This document shows positions 15,864-23,626 of a DNA stretch of 64,000 nucleotides, piece after piece (position 1 is the first letter of the stretch; every line of letters begins with the position of its first letter). The DNA is from Caulobacteraceae bacterium. GTDB lineage: Bacteria; Pseudomonadota; Alphaproteobacteria; Caulobacterales; Caulobacteraceae. The DNA lies in contig JAFBAO010000001.1 in assembly GCA_019247715.1 (NCBI GenBank), positions 1-64,000 on the forward strand. Reading direction: 5' to 3'. Made by a program: the position numbers and the translations under genes. The notes beneath the pieces were generated by a model. The model made no database searches. It worked only from the letters and a program-made list of their open reading frames with translations, and was not told the DNA's origin.

Positions 15864-17933
15864 ATGAAGACGCCTCTTCTCGCCCTTGCGGCGATCCTCG
15901 CCCTCGCCGTGGGGCCGGTTTCGCAAGCAGCCGACCCCGCCGCCGGCGTCGCGCGGGTCTGGCAATCCGGCGGGTCTCCCGGGCCGAAATTCGGCCCGTG
16001 GGGCTTCGACCTGGCCGGCCGGGACGAGGCGGTCACGCCGGGAGCGGACTTCTACGACTACGCCAACGGCCACTACCTCAAGGAGCTGGTGATCCCGCCG
16101 GATCGGGCGCGATGGGGGATGTTCGACGCCCTGTCGGCCCTTTCGGAGGAGCGGGTTCGCGACATCCTCGAGAAGGCGTCGGCCGACCCTACGGCCACCG
16201 GCGACCAGGGCAAGATCGGCGCTTTCTACCGGGCCTACATGGACGAGGCGCGCGCCGAGGCGCTTGGGGCCCGGCCGCTGGCGCCCCGGCTCAGCCGGAT
16301 TCGGGCGGTCCAAACCAAGGCGCAGCTGGCCGGCTTGATGGGCGAGGCGGCCAAGAGCTTCTACGGCGCCTTCTTCACGACCGCCACCGAAGTGGACGCC
16401 AAGGACCCGGCCCACTACGCGGTCTATCTCGGCCAGGGCGGCCTCAGCCTGCCTGACCGCGACTACTACGTGGAACCGGCTTTCGCGGCCCAGAAGGCCA
16501 AGTACCAGGCGTACGTGGCCCAGATGCTGGGCCTCGGCGGCTGGGCCAATCCCGAGGCCGAGGCCGCCGCGATCGTGGGCATGGAGACCAAGATCGCCGA
16601 GGCGAGCTGGACGCGGGCGGACCAGCGCGACCCCACCAAGATCTATAATCCCATGAGCCCCGCCAAGCTGGCCGCCGCGGCGCCCGGCTTCGACTGGAAG
16701 GCCTACCTGAAGGCCGCCGATCTGGGACGCGCGCCCCGGCTGGTGGTCGAGGAAAACTCAGCCTTCCCGAAAATCGCGGCGATCTTCGCGGCGACCCCGC
16801 TGGAGACGCTGAAGGCGTGGGAGGCGTTCACGGTCATCGACGCAGCCGCGCCGCTGCTCTCCGAGCCGTTCGTCGACGCCCACTTCGCCTTCCGCTCCAA
16901 GACGCTTTCCGGCCAGGAGGCGCAGAAGCCGCGCTGGAAGCGGGCAGTGGAGACCATCAACGCCGACGTCGGCGAGGCGGTGGGGCGGGCTTATGTCGCG
17001 GCCTACTTCCCGCCCGAGGCCAAGGCCAAGATGCTGGACCTCGTCCAGAACGTGCGCGCCGCGCTCGCCGAGCGGATCCGCCGGGTCACCTGGATGAGCG
17101 ACGCCACCAAGGCGCGCGCGCTGCAGAAGCTCTCCATGCTCGGCGTCAAGATCGGCTATCCGGCGAAGTGGCGCGACTACAGCCGCCTCGCCATCGCCCC
17201 CGACGACCTCGTGGGCGATGTCGAGCGCTCGACCGCCTTCGAATGGGACCGGCAGGTTCGGCGCCTGCGCGGCCCCGTGGACCGCGGCGAGTGGGACATG
17301 ACCCCCCAGACCGTCAACGCCTACTACGATCCCACCAAGAACGAGATCGTCTTCCCGGCCGCCATCCTGCAGCCGCCGTTCTTCGATGCGGCGGCCGACC
17401 CGGCGGTGAACTACGGCGGCATCGGCGGGGTCATCGGCCACGAGATGACCCACGGCTTCGACGACGAGGGCCGCCACTTCGACGGAAGCGGCCGGCTCAC
17501 CGAGTGGTGGACCGCCGCCGACAGCGCGAAATTCGTCGCCCAGACCAAACGGCTGGGCGCCCAATATTCGGCGTTCGAGCCTTTGCCGGGAGCCCACATC
17601 AAGGGCGACCAGACCATGGGCGAAAACATCGCCGACCTCGGCGGCCTGCTGCTGGCGCTCGACGCCTACCACAGCTCGCTCGGCGGAAGGCCGGCGCCGG
17701 CGCTGGACGGGATGACCGGCGAGCAGCGGGTGTTTCTCGGCTGGGCGCAGGTGTGGCGCGGCAAGGAGCGCGAGGACGCCCTGCGCCGGCAGCTGGTGGC
17801 CGACGTCCATTCGCCGCCGAAGTTCCGGGTGGACGGCGTCATCCGCAACATCGACGGCTGGTACGCGGCCTGGGGCGTGAAGCCCGGCGACCCCCTCTAT
17901 GTCTCTCCGGACGAGCGGGTGCGGATCTGGTAG
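15864..17933 (+). CDS. M13 family zinc metallopeptidase (neprilysin/PepO-like)
   Basis: A 689-residue protein from ATG 15864, which opens a clear signal peptide (MKTPLLALAAILALAV...SQA); the upstream frame is repeat DNA. The N-terminal M13 domain starts FYDYANGHYLK (about residue 64). The C-terminal peptidase domain has the zinc motif HEMTH (about 525) and the third ligand in GENIADLGG (about 585). NAYYDPTKNEIVFPA is the family substrate-site motif. It probably degrades peptides in the periplasm. It lies between two copies of the same composite palindrome, together with the next gene. Confidence 0.93.
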   Translation: MKTPLLALAAILALAVGPVSQAADPAAGVARVWQSGGSPGPKFGPWGFDLAGRDEAVTPGADFYDYANGHYLKELVIPPDRARWGMFDALSALSEERVRDILEKASADPTATGDQGKIGAFYRAYMDEARAEALGARPLAPRLSRIRAVQTKAQLAGLMGEAAKSFYGAFFTTATEVDAKDPAHYAVYLGQGGLSLPDRDYYVEPAFAAQKAKYQAYVAQMLGLGGWANPEAEAAAIVGMETKIAEASWTRADQRDPTKIYNPMSPAKLAAAAPGFDWKAYLKAADLGRAPRLVVEENSAFPKIAAIFAATPLETLKAWEAFTVIDAAAPLLSEPFVDAHFAFRSKTLSGQEAQKPRWKRAVETINADVGEAVGRAYVAAYFPPEAKAKMLDLVQNVRAALAERIRRVTWMSDATKARALQKLSMLGVKIGYPAKWRDYSRLAIAPDDLVGDVERSTAFEWDRQVRRLRGPVDRGEWDMTPQTVNAYYDPTKNEIVFPAAILQPPFFDAAADPAVNYGGIGGVIGHEMTHGFDDEGRHFDGSGRLTEWWTAADSAKFVAQTKRLGAQYSAFEPLPGAHIKGDQTMGENIADLGGLLLALDAYHSSLGGRPAPALDGMTGEQRVFLGWAQVWRGKEREDALRRQLVADVHSPPKFRVDGVIRNIDGWYAAWGVKPGDPLYVSPDERVRIW

Positions 17934-18021
17934 GCGCTTGCCCGGCCTGCGCCAGGCCATAAGGTGTCCCGCGGTCCTTCCGGCGCATATGGCGCGGTTC
18001 TTGGCCTAGGAGTGACGGGGC

Positions 18022-19224
18022 ATGGCGGACGCAGGCGGCGATCTCGATCTTGAAGCCTTCCGGGCCGAGGCGCGCGGCTGGCTGGAAGCGAATTTCCCGG
18101 CCTCCCTGAAGGGCAAGGGCTCTGTGGTTCTCATGGAGGGGCGCCCGGCGGACGCGAACCTGACGGTCTGGAAGCAACGCATCGGGGCCAAGGGCTGGGG
18201 GACGCCCAGTTGGCCGGCGGAGTACGGCGGCGGCGGTCTTTCGCCCGAGGCCGCCCAGGTGCTGCAGCAGGAGATGGACCGGGCGGGCGCCTTCAACCCT
18301 CTCACCGCCGGCATGGGGATCTCGATGGTCGGCCCGACCATCCTCGACTACGGGACCGAGGATCAGAAGCGCCGCCACCTTCCGCCGATCTGCCGAGGCG
18401 AGGTGCGCTGGTGCATCGGCTACTCAGAGCCGGGCGCCGGCTCGGACCTGGCCGCGCTGCAGACCAAGGCCGTGGACGCCGGCGACTGCTGGGTCGTCAA
18501 CGGCTCGAAGATCTGGACCTCGGGCGCCCAGTGGTCGGACTGGTGCGGCTGCCTCGTGCGTACCGACCCGAACGCCAGGAAGCACGACGGCATCAGCTTC
18601 CTGCTGATCGACATGCGCCAGCCCGGCGTGGAGACCCGGCCGATCAAGCTGATCGCCGGCGCCTCGCCCTTCTGCGAAACGTTCTTCACCGACGCGCGCG
18701 CCGGCAAGAACGAGATGCTCGGCGCGCTGAACAACGGCTGGACGGTGGGCAAGCGGCTTCTTCAGCACGAGCGCGCCAGCCAGACCGGCGTCCTCGCCGG
18801 CAAGGACGAGCCGTTGCAGGAGATCGCCAAGCGCTATGTCGGCGTCGACGCCGAGGGGCGCCTGGCCGATCCGGACCTTCGCGCCCGGCTTGTGCGCCAC
18901 CTCATGGAGGCCAAGGCGCACGAGCTCACCATCGCGCGCGCCCAGGCCGAGGCCCGGGGCGCTCACAATCCGAGCGCCGCCGCTTCGGTGCTGAAGAACT
19001 CGGCCACCCTCGTGGGCCAGACGCGCGCCGAGCTCATCCTGGAAATCATGGGCGCCCAGGGGCTCGGCTGGGAGGGCGAGGGCTTCACCGCCGAAGAGCT
19101 TCAGGCGGTCCGCGGCTGGCTTTCGGGCAAGGCGGTCTCGATCTACGGGGGCTCGTTCGAGATCCAGAACAACATCATCGCCAAGCGGATCCTGGGCCTG
19201 CCCGACACGACCAAGTCCGCCTAG
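18022..19224 (+). CDS. Acyl-CoA dehydrogenase
   Basis: A 400-residue flavoprotein with the full family layout. The helical N-terminal domain is followed by the beta domain with WCIGYSEPGAGSDLA (about residue 132) and VNGSKIWTSGAQ. The C-terminal helical domain ends in IYGGSFEIQNNIIAKRILGLP. It oxidises acyl-CoA with FAD and passes electrons to ETF; the chain length cannot be told. Its TAG stop (19222-19224) is the terminal CTAG of the following palindrome. No ETF or thiolase gene is nearby. Confidence 0.9.
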   Translation: MADAGGDLDLEAFRAEARGWLEANFPASLKGKGSVVLMEGRPADANLTVWKQRIGAKGWGTPSWPAEYGGGGLSPEAAQVLQQEMDRAGAFNPLTAGMGISMVGPTILDYGTEDQKRRHLPPICRGEVRWCIGYSEPGAGSDLAALQTKAVDAGDCWVVNGSKIWTSGAQWSDWCGCLVRTDPNARKHDGISFLLIDMRQPGVETRPIKLIAGASPFCETFFTDARAGKNEMLGALNNGWTVGKRLLQHERASQTGVLAGKDEPLQEIAKRYVGVDAEGRLADPDLRARLVRHLMEAKAHELTIARAQAEARGAHNPSAAASVLKNSATLVGQTRAELILEIMGAQGLGWEGEGFTAEELQAVRGWLSGKAVSIYGGSFEIQNNIIAKRILGLPDTTKSA

Positions 19225-19294
19225 TGAGGTGGATCAGAAGTTCGCCCCATTGTCGCGGCGGGCGCTGTGGCGAACTTCTGATCCACCACACTAG
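19221..19294. repeat. Palindromic element, GAAGTTCG family (type II)
   Basis: A perfect 19-bp inverted pair, GGTGGATCAGAAGTTCGCC (19228-19246) and its complement (19269-19287). The ends are CTAGTG and CACTAG, and the centre is the same as the copy at 15620. The first CTAG overlaps the acyl-CoA dehydrogenase stop codon. Confidence 0.88.
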
Positions 19295-19308
19295 AAACAT
19301 ATACTCCG

Positions 19309-19382
19309 CTATTGTCCTTATCGATTCCGAAGTTCGAAGGGAGGCGCCGCTCACGCTACGAACTTCGGAATCGGGACATTAG
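19309..19382. repeat. Palindromic element, GAAGTTCG family (type I)
   Basis: Perfect 15-bp arms CGATTCCGAAGTTCG (19322-19336) and CGAACTTCGGAATCG (19359-19373), each with a GANTC site. The outer parts are CTATTGTCC and GGGACATTAG. The centre GCTCACGCTA is shared with the copy at 15712. It lies 14 bases after the type II copy. Confidence 0.88.
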
Positions 19383-19467
19383 CGCGCAATATCGGCAGCT
19401 TCCGTCGACGGCCGAAGGTGCGCGCCTCCGCCGCACCGCTCGTCTGGCAGAAATTGACGCTGTCGCA

Positions 19468-19590
19468 TAAAAATCAAACCCGCCGCGGGGATATCGCGAC
19501 GGGTTTGACCGATCTATCGATCCAAGCGGGCGTTTCCTCCCCGAAACGCCGGAGACCTCGAGCCCTTAAGGAAGCTGTCCGTCTCTCACG
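19468..19590 (-). ncRNA. Candidate structured small RNA downstream of hisG
   Basis: On the minus strand TTGACA (19626-19621), a 17-base spacer and TTTTCT could start an RNA near 19590. It would contain four successive hairpins: GAGAC...GTCTC (19552-19585), GGCGTTTC-GGGGAG-GAAACGCC (19529-19550), GATC-GATA-GATC (19511-19522) and a terminator (19475-19507) followed by five U. In the terminator a U-G wobble on the minus strand would be a C-A mismatch on the plus strand, which fixes the orientation. The G-rich loop GGGGAG is exposed. It could instead be the 3' UTR of the his operon. Confidence 0.5.
19469..19507 (-). terminator. Rho-independent terminator
   Basis: A 13-bp stem (CAAACCCGUCGCG pairing with CGCGGCGGGUUUG, one U-G wobble) lies on the minus strand and is followed by AUUUUUA. 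It ends the candidate small RNA and any read-through from hisG. Confidence 0.8.
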
Positions 19591-19740
19591 CACGCGCAGA
19601 AAAAGCCAAATTTCTCCGGCTGTCAACGCCGGCGACAAAATGGTTTGGACCTAAGCCTCGATAATTCCAACACAAAGGGGTGATTCGTATACGCGAGGGT
19701 CAAACGAGGCGTCTTCGATACAGTCTTTTTGTCGGTAGCG

Positions 19741-20703
19741 TCAGTTTTTGGACGCAAGGCGGAGCGCCAGCGCCTCGACCGTCGCGCTCGTCGCCTCGAA
19801 GACGTAGGCGGGATGGCTAACCGTCACGGGACCAACCGCTTCGGCCGCCAGGGCGTCGGCCACCGCGAACAAGCGGCGCGTGGGGGTCAGGAACCCGAAC
19901 GGCTGCGCGCCTGCGGCGGCGTCGGAAAATTTGGCCGTGGCGCGGCGCGCCGCGGCGTCCTGGTCCGGCGGCCAGCTCAGGATCGCGGTCTCGCGAGCCC
20001 GGGCGCGGGCCTCGATGATCCGCGCCAGGCTTCGGACCAGAGCGAGGCCGGCGCCCGACCAATCGGCGGCGAGGCTGGCGGCGAGCTGCGCCTGGCTGGC
20101 CAGGATCAGCCCGTCCCGCAGCACCTTCAGTCCGTTGGCCGCCAAAGTCGCGCCGGTGGTGGTGATGTCGCACACGAGCTCGGCCGAGCCGGCCGCCGGC
20201 GCGCCCTCGGTAGCCCCGGTGGATTCCACGATCCGATAATCGGCGACGCCGTGCCGGGCGAAGAACGCCCGGGTCTGGGCCAGGTACTTGGTCGCCACGC
20301 GAAGCCGGCGGCCGGTGCGGGCCAGATAGAGATGGGCGACCTCGTCCACGTCGGACATGGTCTCCACATCGATCCAGCTCTTGGGCGCGGCGACCACCAG
20401 GTCGGCGCGGCCGAACCCCAGGGCCTGGAGCAGCATCACCCTGGCCTCCAGATCTTCGGCGAGCTCGCGCAGCAGATCCTCGCCAGTGACGCCCAGGTGG
20501 ACGTGGCCGGCGAACAGCCCCGCGGCGATCTCGGAGGCCGAGAGGTAGCGCACCTCCACGCCATCCAGGCCCTCCACGCGCCCAAGGTAGCCGCGTTCGC
20601 CACCGGCGGCGCGAAGCGGAAGGCCGCAGTCCCGCAGCCAGTCCTCGGTCTGTTCCTTAAGCCGGCCCTTGGAAGGAAGGGCGAGGATGAGCGGCGCACT
20701 CAT
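19741..20703 (-). CDS. hisG: ATP phosphoribosyltransferase, catalytic subunit
   Basis: A 320-residue protein from ATG 20703 (ALPSKGRLKEQ at the N-terminus). It catalyses the first step of histidine synthesis, joining ATP and PRPP. Family features are the periplasmic-binding-like fold, GVTGEDLLREL, the PRPP loop region DITTTGATLAANGLKVL, and a partner HisZ next door. HisZ usually goes with short-form HisG, but this one is longer than the usual 210-230 residues, as in several alphaproteobacteria, and carries an extra C-terminal region. Its ATG overlaps the hisZ stop (ATGA). It is the last gene of hisS-hisZ-hisG. Confidence 0.92.
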   Translation of the reverse strand: MSAPLILALPSKGRLKEQTEDWLRDCGLPLRAAGGERGYLGRVEGLDGVEVRYLSASEIAAGLFAGHVHLGVTGEDLLRELAEDLEARVMLLQALGFGRADLVVAAPKSWIDVETMSDVDEVAHLYLARTGRRLRVATKYLAQTRAFFARHGVADYRIVESTGATEGAPAAGSAELVCDITTTGATLAANGLKVLRDGLILASQAQLAASLAADWSGAGLALVRSLARIIEARARARETAILSWPPDQDAAARRATAKFSDAAAGAQPFGFLTPTRRLFAVADALAAEAVGPVTVSHPAYVFEATSATVEALALRLASKN

Positions 20704-21842
20704 TGGCCGCCTCCCGCCCAGGCCCGACCGGGCCGGATCATGCACCCCACCGCGCCTGCAGCGAGGTTTGCGCCCAGCCGGGCCGGCAGGCCGTCGTATC
20801 GGCCTCCCGCGGCCACCGGCTGCTCGTCCCCGAGCGCCTGGCTGCGGACCTCGAAAAGCAGTCCGTCGTAATAGCCGAAGTCGCGGCCGAAGGCGGTGGC
20901 CAGGCGCATGCGACCCTCGGGCGCGCCTTCGCTGGCGAGGCCGGCCAGGCGCCGTTCCCACCCCGTCAGCGCCGCCTCCAGCCCCTTCGCCGGCTTCGGG
21001 GCCAGCCGCGCCACCGCGTCCAACGCCTTTTGGGGCGCGTCGGCGATCGCGAGGTAGCGGTGGATGAGCGCGGCCCGCTCGGGGTCGAGGGCGGGCGTCT
21101 GAGCCGCCTTGGCCCGCTCGGAGAGCCGGTGCACGATCTCGACCGCCGAGCGTCCGCCGGCCGGCTCGATCCCAGCCAGGGCCCAGAGATCCTCCAGCAC
21201 CGCAGCCGCTTGCGGTTCAGGCAAGCCGCTCAGCAGCTCGGCCAGCTGCCCGCCGGCGGCGAGCCGGGCGGCCTCCTCGCCGCCGGCGGCGCGCTCCAGC
21301 GCCTGGCCCAGGCGCCGGGGGCTGGCGATGGCCCGGCGGATGCGGCCCGCCAGGGGCTCTTCCAGGCCGATGGCGGCCAGGAAGGCTGCGAAGAGGCCGA
21401 CGTCGCCCAGATGCAAGGTGAGGTCTTGCCGGCCTCCCGCAAGCGAGGCCCGCCAGGCCAGGGCGACGATCTCGGCGTCCGCCTCGGGCGGCTCGGCGGC
21501 CTCGAAGACTTCGAGGCCGATCTGCAGGAACTCCTCGAAGCCGCCGCCGGCGCGGGGCGCGGCGCGGAACGCCTTGCCTTCGTAGAAGTAGCGTCCGCCG
21601 GCCCGGCCGCTCTCGATGAGGGCCCGGGCCGCCGGGATGGTGAAATCAGGCCTGAGCGCGGCTTCCGCGCCGCCGTCGGCCTGGACCAGGATCAGCCGCT
21701 CGCGCATCGCTTCCCCCGCGAGGTCGAGGATGAGCCCCAGGGGCTGGAGCACGGGCGGATCGAGGGTGTGCGCGTCCATGGCCGCGAACGGGGCCCGGAT
21801 GGCGGCGAGCGCCTCGGCCGGGATCGGGGGCTCGACCCTCAT
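20700..21842 (-). CDS. hisZ: ATP phosphoribosyltransferase regulatory subunit
   Basis: A 380-residue class II aminoacyl-tRNA-synthetase-like protein without aminoacylation activity. It forms a complex with HisG and is needed for its activity and histidine feedback. Motif 2-like LRPDFTIPAARAL and YFYEGKAFR are visible. The C-terminal GRYDGLPARLG replaces the catalytic histidine-binding motifs of HisS. Start and stop overlap hisS and hisG by ATGA at both ends, giving tight translational coupling. Confidence 0.9.
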   Translation of the reverse strand: MRVEPPIPAEALAAIRAPFAAMDAHTLDPPVLQPLGLILDLAGEAMRERLILVQADGGAEAALRPDFTIPAARALIESGRAGGRYFYEGKAFRAAPRAGGGFEEFLQIGLEVFEAAEPPEADAEIVALAWRASLAGGRQDLTLHLGDVGLFAAFLAAIGLEEPLAGRIRRAIASPRRLGQALERAAGGEEAARLAAGGQLAELLSGLPEPQAAAVLEDLWALAGIEPAGGRSAVEIVHRLSERAKAAQTPALDPERAALIHRYLAIADAPQKALDAVARLAPKPAKGLEAALTGWERRLAGLASEGAPEGRMRLATAFGRDFGYYDGLLFEVRSQALGDEQPVAAGGRYDGLPARLGANLAAGAVGCMIRPGRAWAGGGQ

Positions 21843-23314
21843 CGCGCGCGCCCCACGATTTGGCGGACCAGGCTCACCAGGTCGGCCCTTGGCGCGGTCA
21901 CCTGGCCTGGCCGGTCGCCACGCCAGGCGCGGTTGTCGGAGACGCCGGCGGCGAGCTGGCGGCCGAGATCGAGATCCTTCACGGTCACCTGCCCCGCGGC
22001 GATCTCGTCCTCGCCGAGGATCACCGCCGCCGGCGAGAGGCGCCGGTCGGCGTAGCGCATCTGGGCCTTCATGCCGGCGCTTCCGAGATAGACCTCGGCG
22101 GCGAAGCCCGCGCCGCGCAGCTCGGCGGCCAGGCTCTGGTAGTCGGTCATCCGCGCCGCGTCCAAGGCGATCACCACCACCGGGCCGCGCGCCTGGGACG
22201 TCTCGCTCTGGCCGCTCGCCGCCAGCGCCGCCGCCAGCCGCGAGACCCCGAAGGAGAAGCCGGTCGCGGGGGTCCGCTCGCCGGTGAACCGGGCGACGAG
22301 GTCGTCATAGCGTCCGCCGCCGCCGATGGCGCCGAAGCGTGCGCCCCCTCCCGCCTCGTCCTGGGTCTCGGCCAGCAGCTCGGCCTCGAAGACCGCGCCG
22401 GTGTAGTACTCGAGGCCCCGCACCACCGATGGGTCGAACAGCGCCTGCTCCTCGCCGACGCCGAAGGCGCCGAGCGCCGCGCCGATCCGGTCGAGCTCGG
22501 CGAGGCCCGCCTCGCCCTCCGCCGATCCGGCGACCACCTCGGCGATCCGGTCGAGCGTCGCCGAGCGCCCGCCCGCCCCCGCGGCGATGAAGGCCAGCAC
22601 CGGCTCGGCGGCGGCCGGGGCAAGGCCCGCGCCGCGCGTGAAAGCGCCGGATTCGTCGAGCCGGCCCTCGCCCAGCAGCAGCCGCACGCCGTCGCGCCCC
22701 AGGCGGTCCAGCTTGTCCACCGCCCGCAGCACCGCCAGCTTCTGGCCCTCGTCGGCCACCCCGCAGGAGGCCAGCAGGCCGTTCAGCAGCTTGCGGTTAT
22801 TGATCTTGAGGACATAGGCCCCGCGCGGAAGGCCGGCGGCGGCGTAGCCCTCCACCGCCATGGCGATGATCTCGGCGTCCGCCTCGGGTCTCTCCGAGCC
22901 CACCGTGTCGGCGTCGCACTGGACGAATTCGCGGTAGCGGCCGGGGCCCGGCTTCTCGTCGCGCCAGACCTTGCCCACCGCGTAGCGCCGGAAGGGCTTG
23001 GGCAGGGTCTCCCAGTTCTGGGCGACGAAGCGGGCCAGGGGCGCCGTCAGATCGTAGCGCAGCGCCATCCACTCGTCGTCGTCGTCCTGGAGCGCGAACA
23101 CCCCCTCGTTGGGGCGGTCCGCGTCGGGCAGGAACTTGCCGAGCGCATCGGCGTATTCGAACGCCCCGGTCTCCAGCAGTTCGAAACCGAAGCGCTCGTA
23201 GACCTGGGAGACGGCCTCGACGATCCTGCGCTCGGCGCGCAGGACATCGCCGCGCCGGTCGACAAAGCCGCGCGGGGTTCGCGCTTTCGGGCGGGGATCG
23301 GCCTTGCTGGTCAT
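21839..23314 (-). CDS. hisS: Histidyl-tRNA synthetase
   Basis: A 491-residue class II synthetase from ATG 23314 (MTSKADPRPKARTPRGF); the upstream part of the frame is leader DNA. The ATP/histidine sites are LRYDLTAPLARF (motif 2 region), VWRDEKPGPGRYREF with QCD, GLEYYTGAVFE and GGGRYDDL. An anticodon-binding domain closes the protein. It charges tRNA-His. It is the first gene of an operon with the histidine biosynthetic hisZ-hisG and is preceded by a His-rich leader ORF, so its supply is probably tied to histidine level. Confidence 0.94.
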   Translation of the reverse strand: MTSKADPRPKARTPRGFVDRRGDVLRAERRIVEAVSQVYERFGFELLETGAFEYADALGKFLPDADRPNEGVFALQDDDDEWMALRYDLTAPLARFVAQNWETLPKPFRRYAVGKVWRDEKPGPGRYREFVQCDADTVGSERPEADAEIIAMAVEGYAAAGLPRGAYVLKINNRKLLNGLLASCGVADEGQKLAVLRAVDKLDRLGRDGVRLLLGEGRLDESGAFTRGAGLAPAAAEPVLAFIAAGAGGRSATLDRIAEVVAGSAEGEAGLAELDRIGAALGAFGVGEEQALFDPSVVRGLEYYTGAVFEAELLAETQDEAGGGARFGAIGGGGRYDDLVARFTGERTPATGFSFGVSRLAAALAASGQSETSQARGPVVVIALDAARMTDYQSLAAELRGAGFAAEVYLGSAGMKAQMRYADRRLSPAAVILGEDEIAAGQVTVKDLDLGRQLAAGVSDNRAWRGDRPGQVTAPRADLVSLVRQIVGRAR

Positions 23315-23372
23315 GGCCGCGCGATTAGCGGTTGGGGGTGAAAGGGGCAACGGGCGGTCCATCTTCATTCTC

Positions 23373-23401
23373 TCGGCGGAACGGATGGAGCCCATCTTGC
23401 G
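23373..23401 (-). promoter_or_regulatory. Hairpin in the hisS leader
   Basis: CGGATGG and CCATCCG pair across a 15-base loop between the leader ORF and hisS. A competing pairing of upstream CGCCCC with the GGGGCG that follows the left arm is possible. That would give two alternative leader folds, but no run of U follows. Positions are approximate to a few bases. Confidence 0.35.
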
Positions 23402-23440
23402 CCCCATCCGCTGGTCGGCGGGGCGGGGCGGAGCGGTTGG

Positions 23441-23518
23441 TCAGGCCAAGCACGTCCGGCCCGGCCCGCGCAGGCGGGTCGGGTGGCTCGGGTGGTGGTG
23501 GCGGGCCCGGATGCTCAT
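23441..23518 (-). CDS. His-rich leader peptide upstream of hisS
   Basis: A 25-codon ORF starting MSIRARHHHPSH, with four histidines in its first twelve residues (three consecutive CAC codons), then TRLRGPGRTCLA and TGA. It ends 127 bp before hisS. A promoter (TTGGCT, 17 bp, CTATAG) ends eight bases before the ATG, so the RNA would start at or next to it, making a leaderless leader peptide. This is the pattern of ribosome-mediated attenuation, as in enteric hisL. I see no U-rich terminator, so control may act on translation or Rho. Confidence 0.6.
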   Translation of the reverse strand: MSIRARHHHPSHPTRLRGPGRTCLA

Positions 23519-23526
23519 GGCGCGCC

Positions 23527-23555
23527 CTATAGCGCAAATCTCCTAACAGAGCCAA
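23527..23555 (-). promoter_or_regulatory. Promoter of the hisS-hisZ-hisG operon
   Basis: The -35 TTGGCT (23555-23550), a 17-bp spacer and the -10 CTATAG (23532-23527) lie on the minus strand. The predicted start falls at about 23518-23520, directly at the leader ATG. Confidence 0.55.
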
Positions 23556-23579
23556 ACGCGCGGGCGGGCCTTGAAGAAA

Positions 23580-23603
23580 GCCCCGGCGGTCGCCCGCCGG
23601 GGC
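23580..23603 (-). terminator. Terminator of the BI-1 family gene
   Basis: A perfect 10-bp stem (GCCCCGGCGG with its complement) has a four-base loop. On the minus strand it is followed by TTTCTTC, 24 bp after the BI-1 gene stop. It insulates the his promoter. Confidence 0.85.
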
Positions 23604-23626
23604 CCCATCGGACCGATCAGGTCAAC

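Noticed and set aside
15620..19382. Composite transposon formed by the repeat pair
   Set aside because: There is no transposase gene and no target duplication was found; the enclosed genes have normal codon use. Kept only as a recombination hypothesis.
19418..19654. A 78-codon plus-strand ORF downstream of the palindromes
   Set aside because: It has no ribosome binding site or family features and lies across the hairpins and terminator of the candidate minus-strand RNA.
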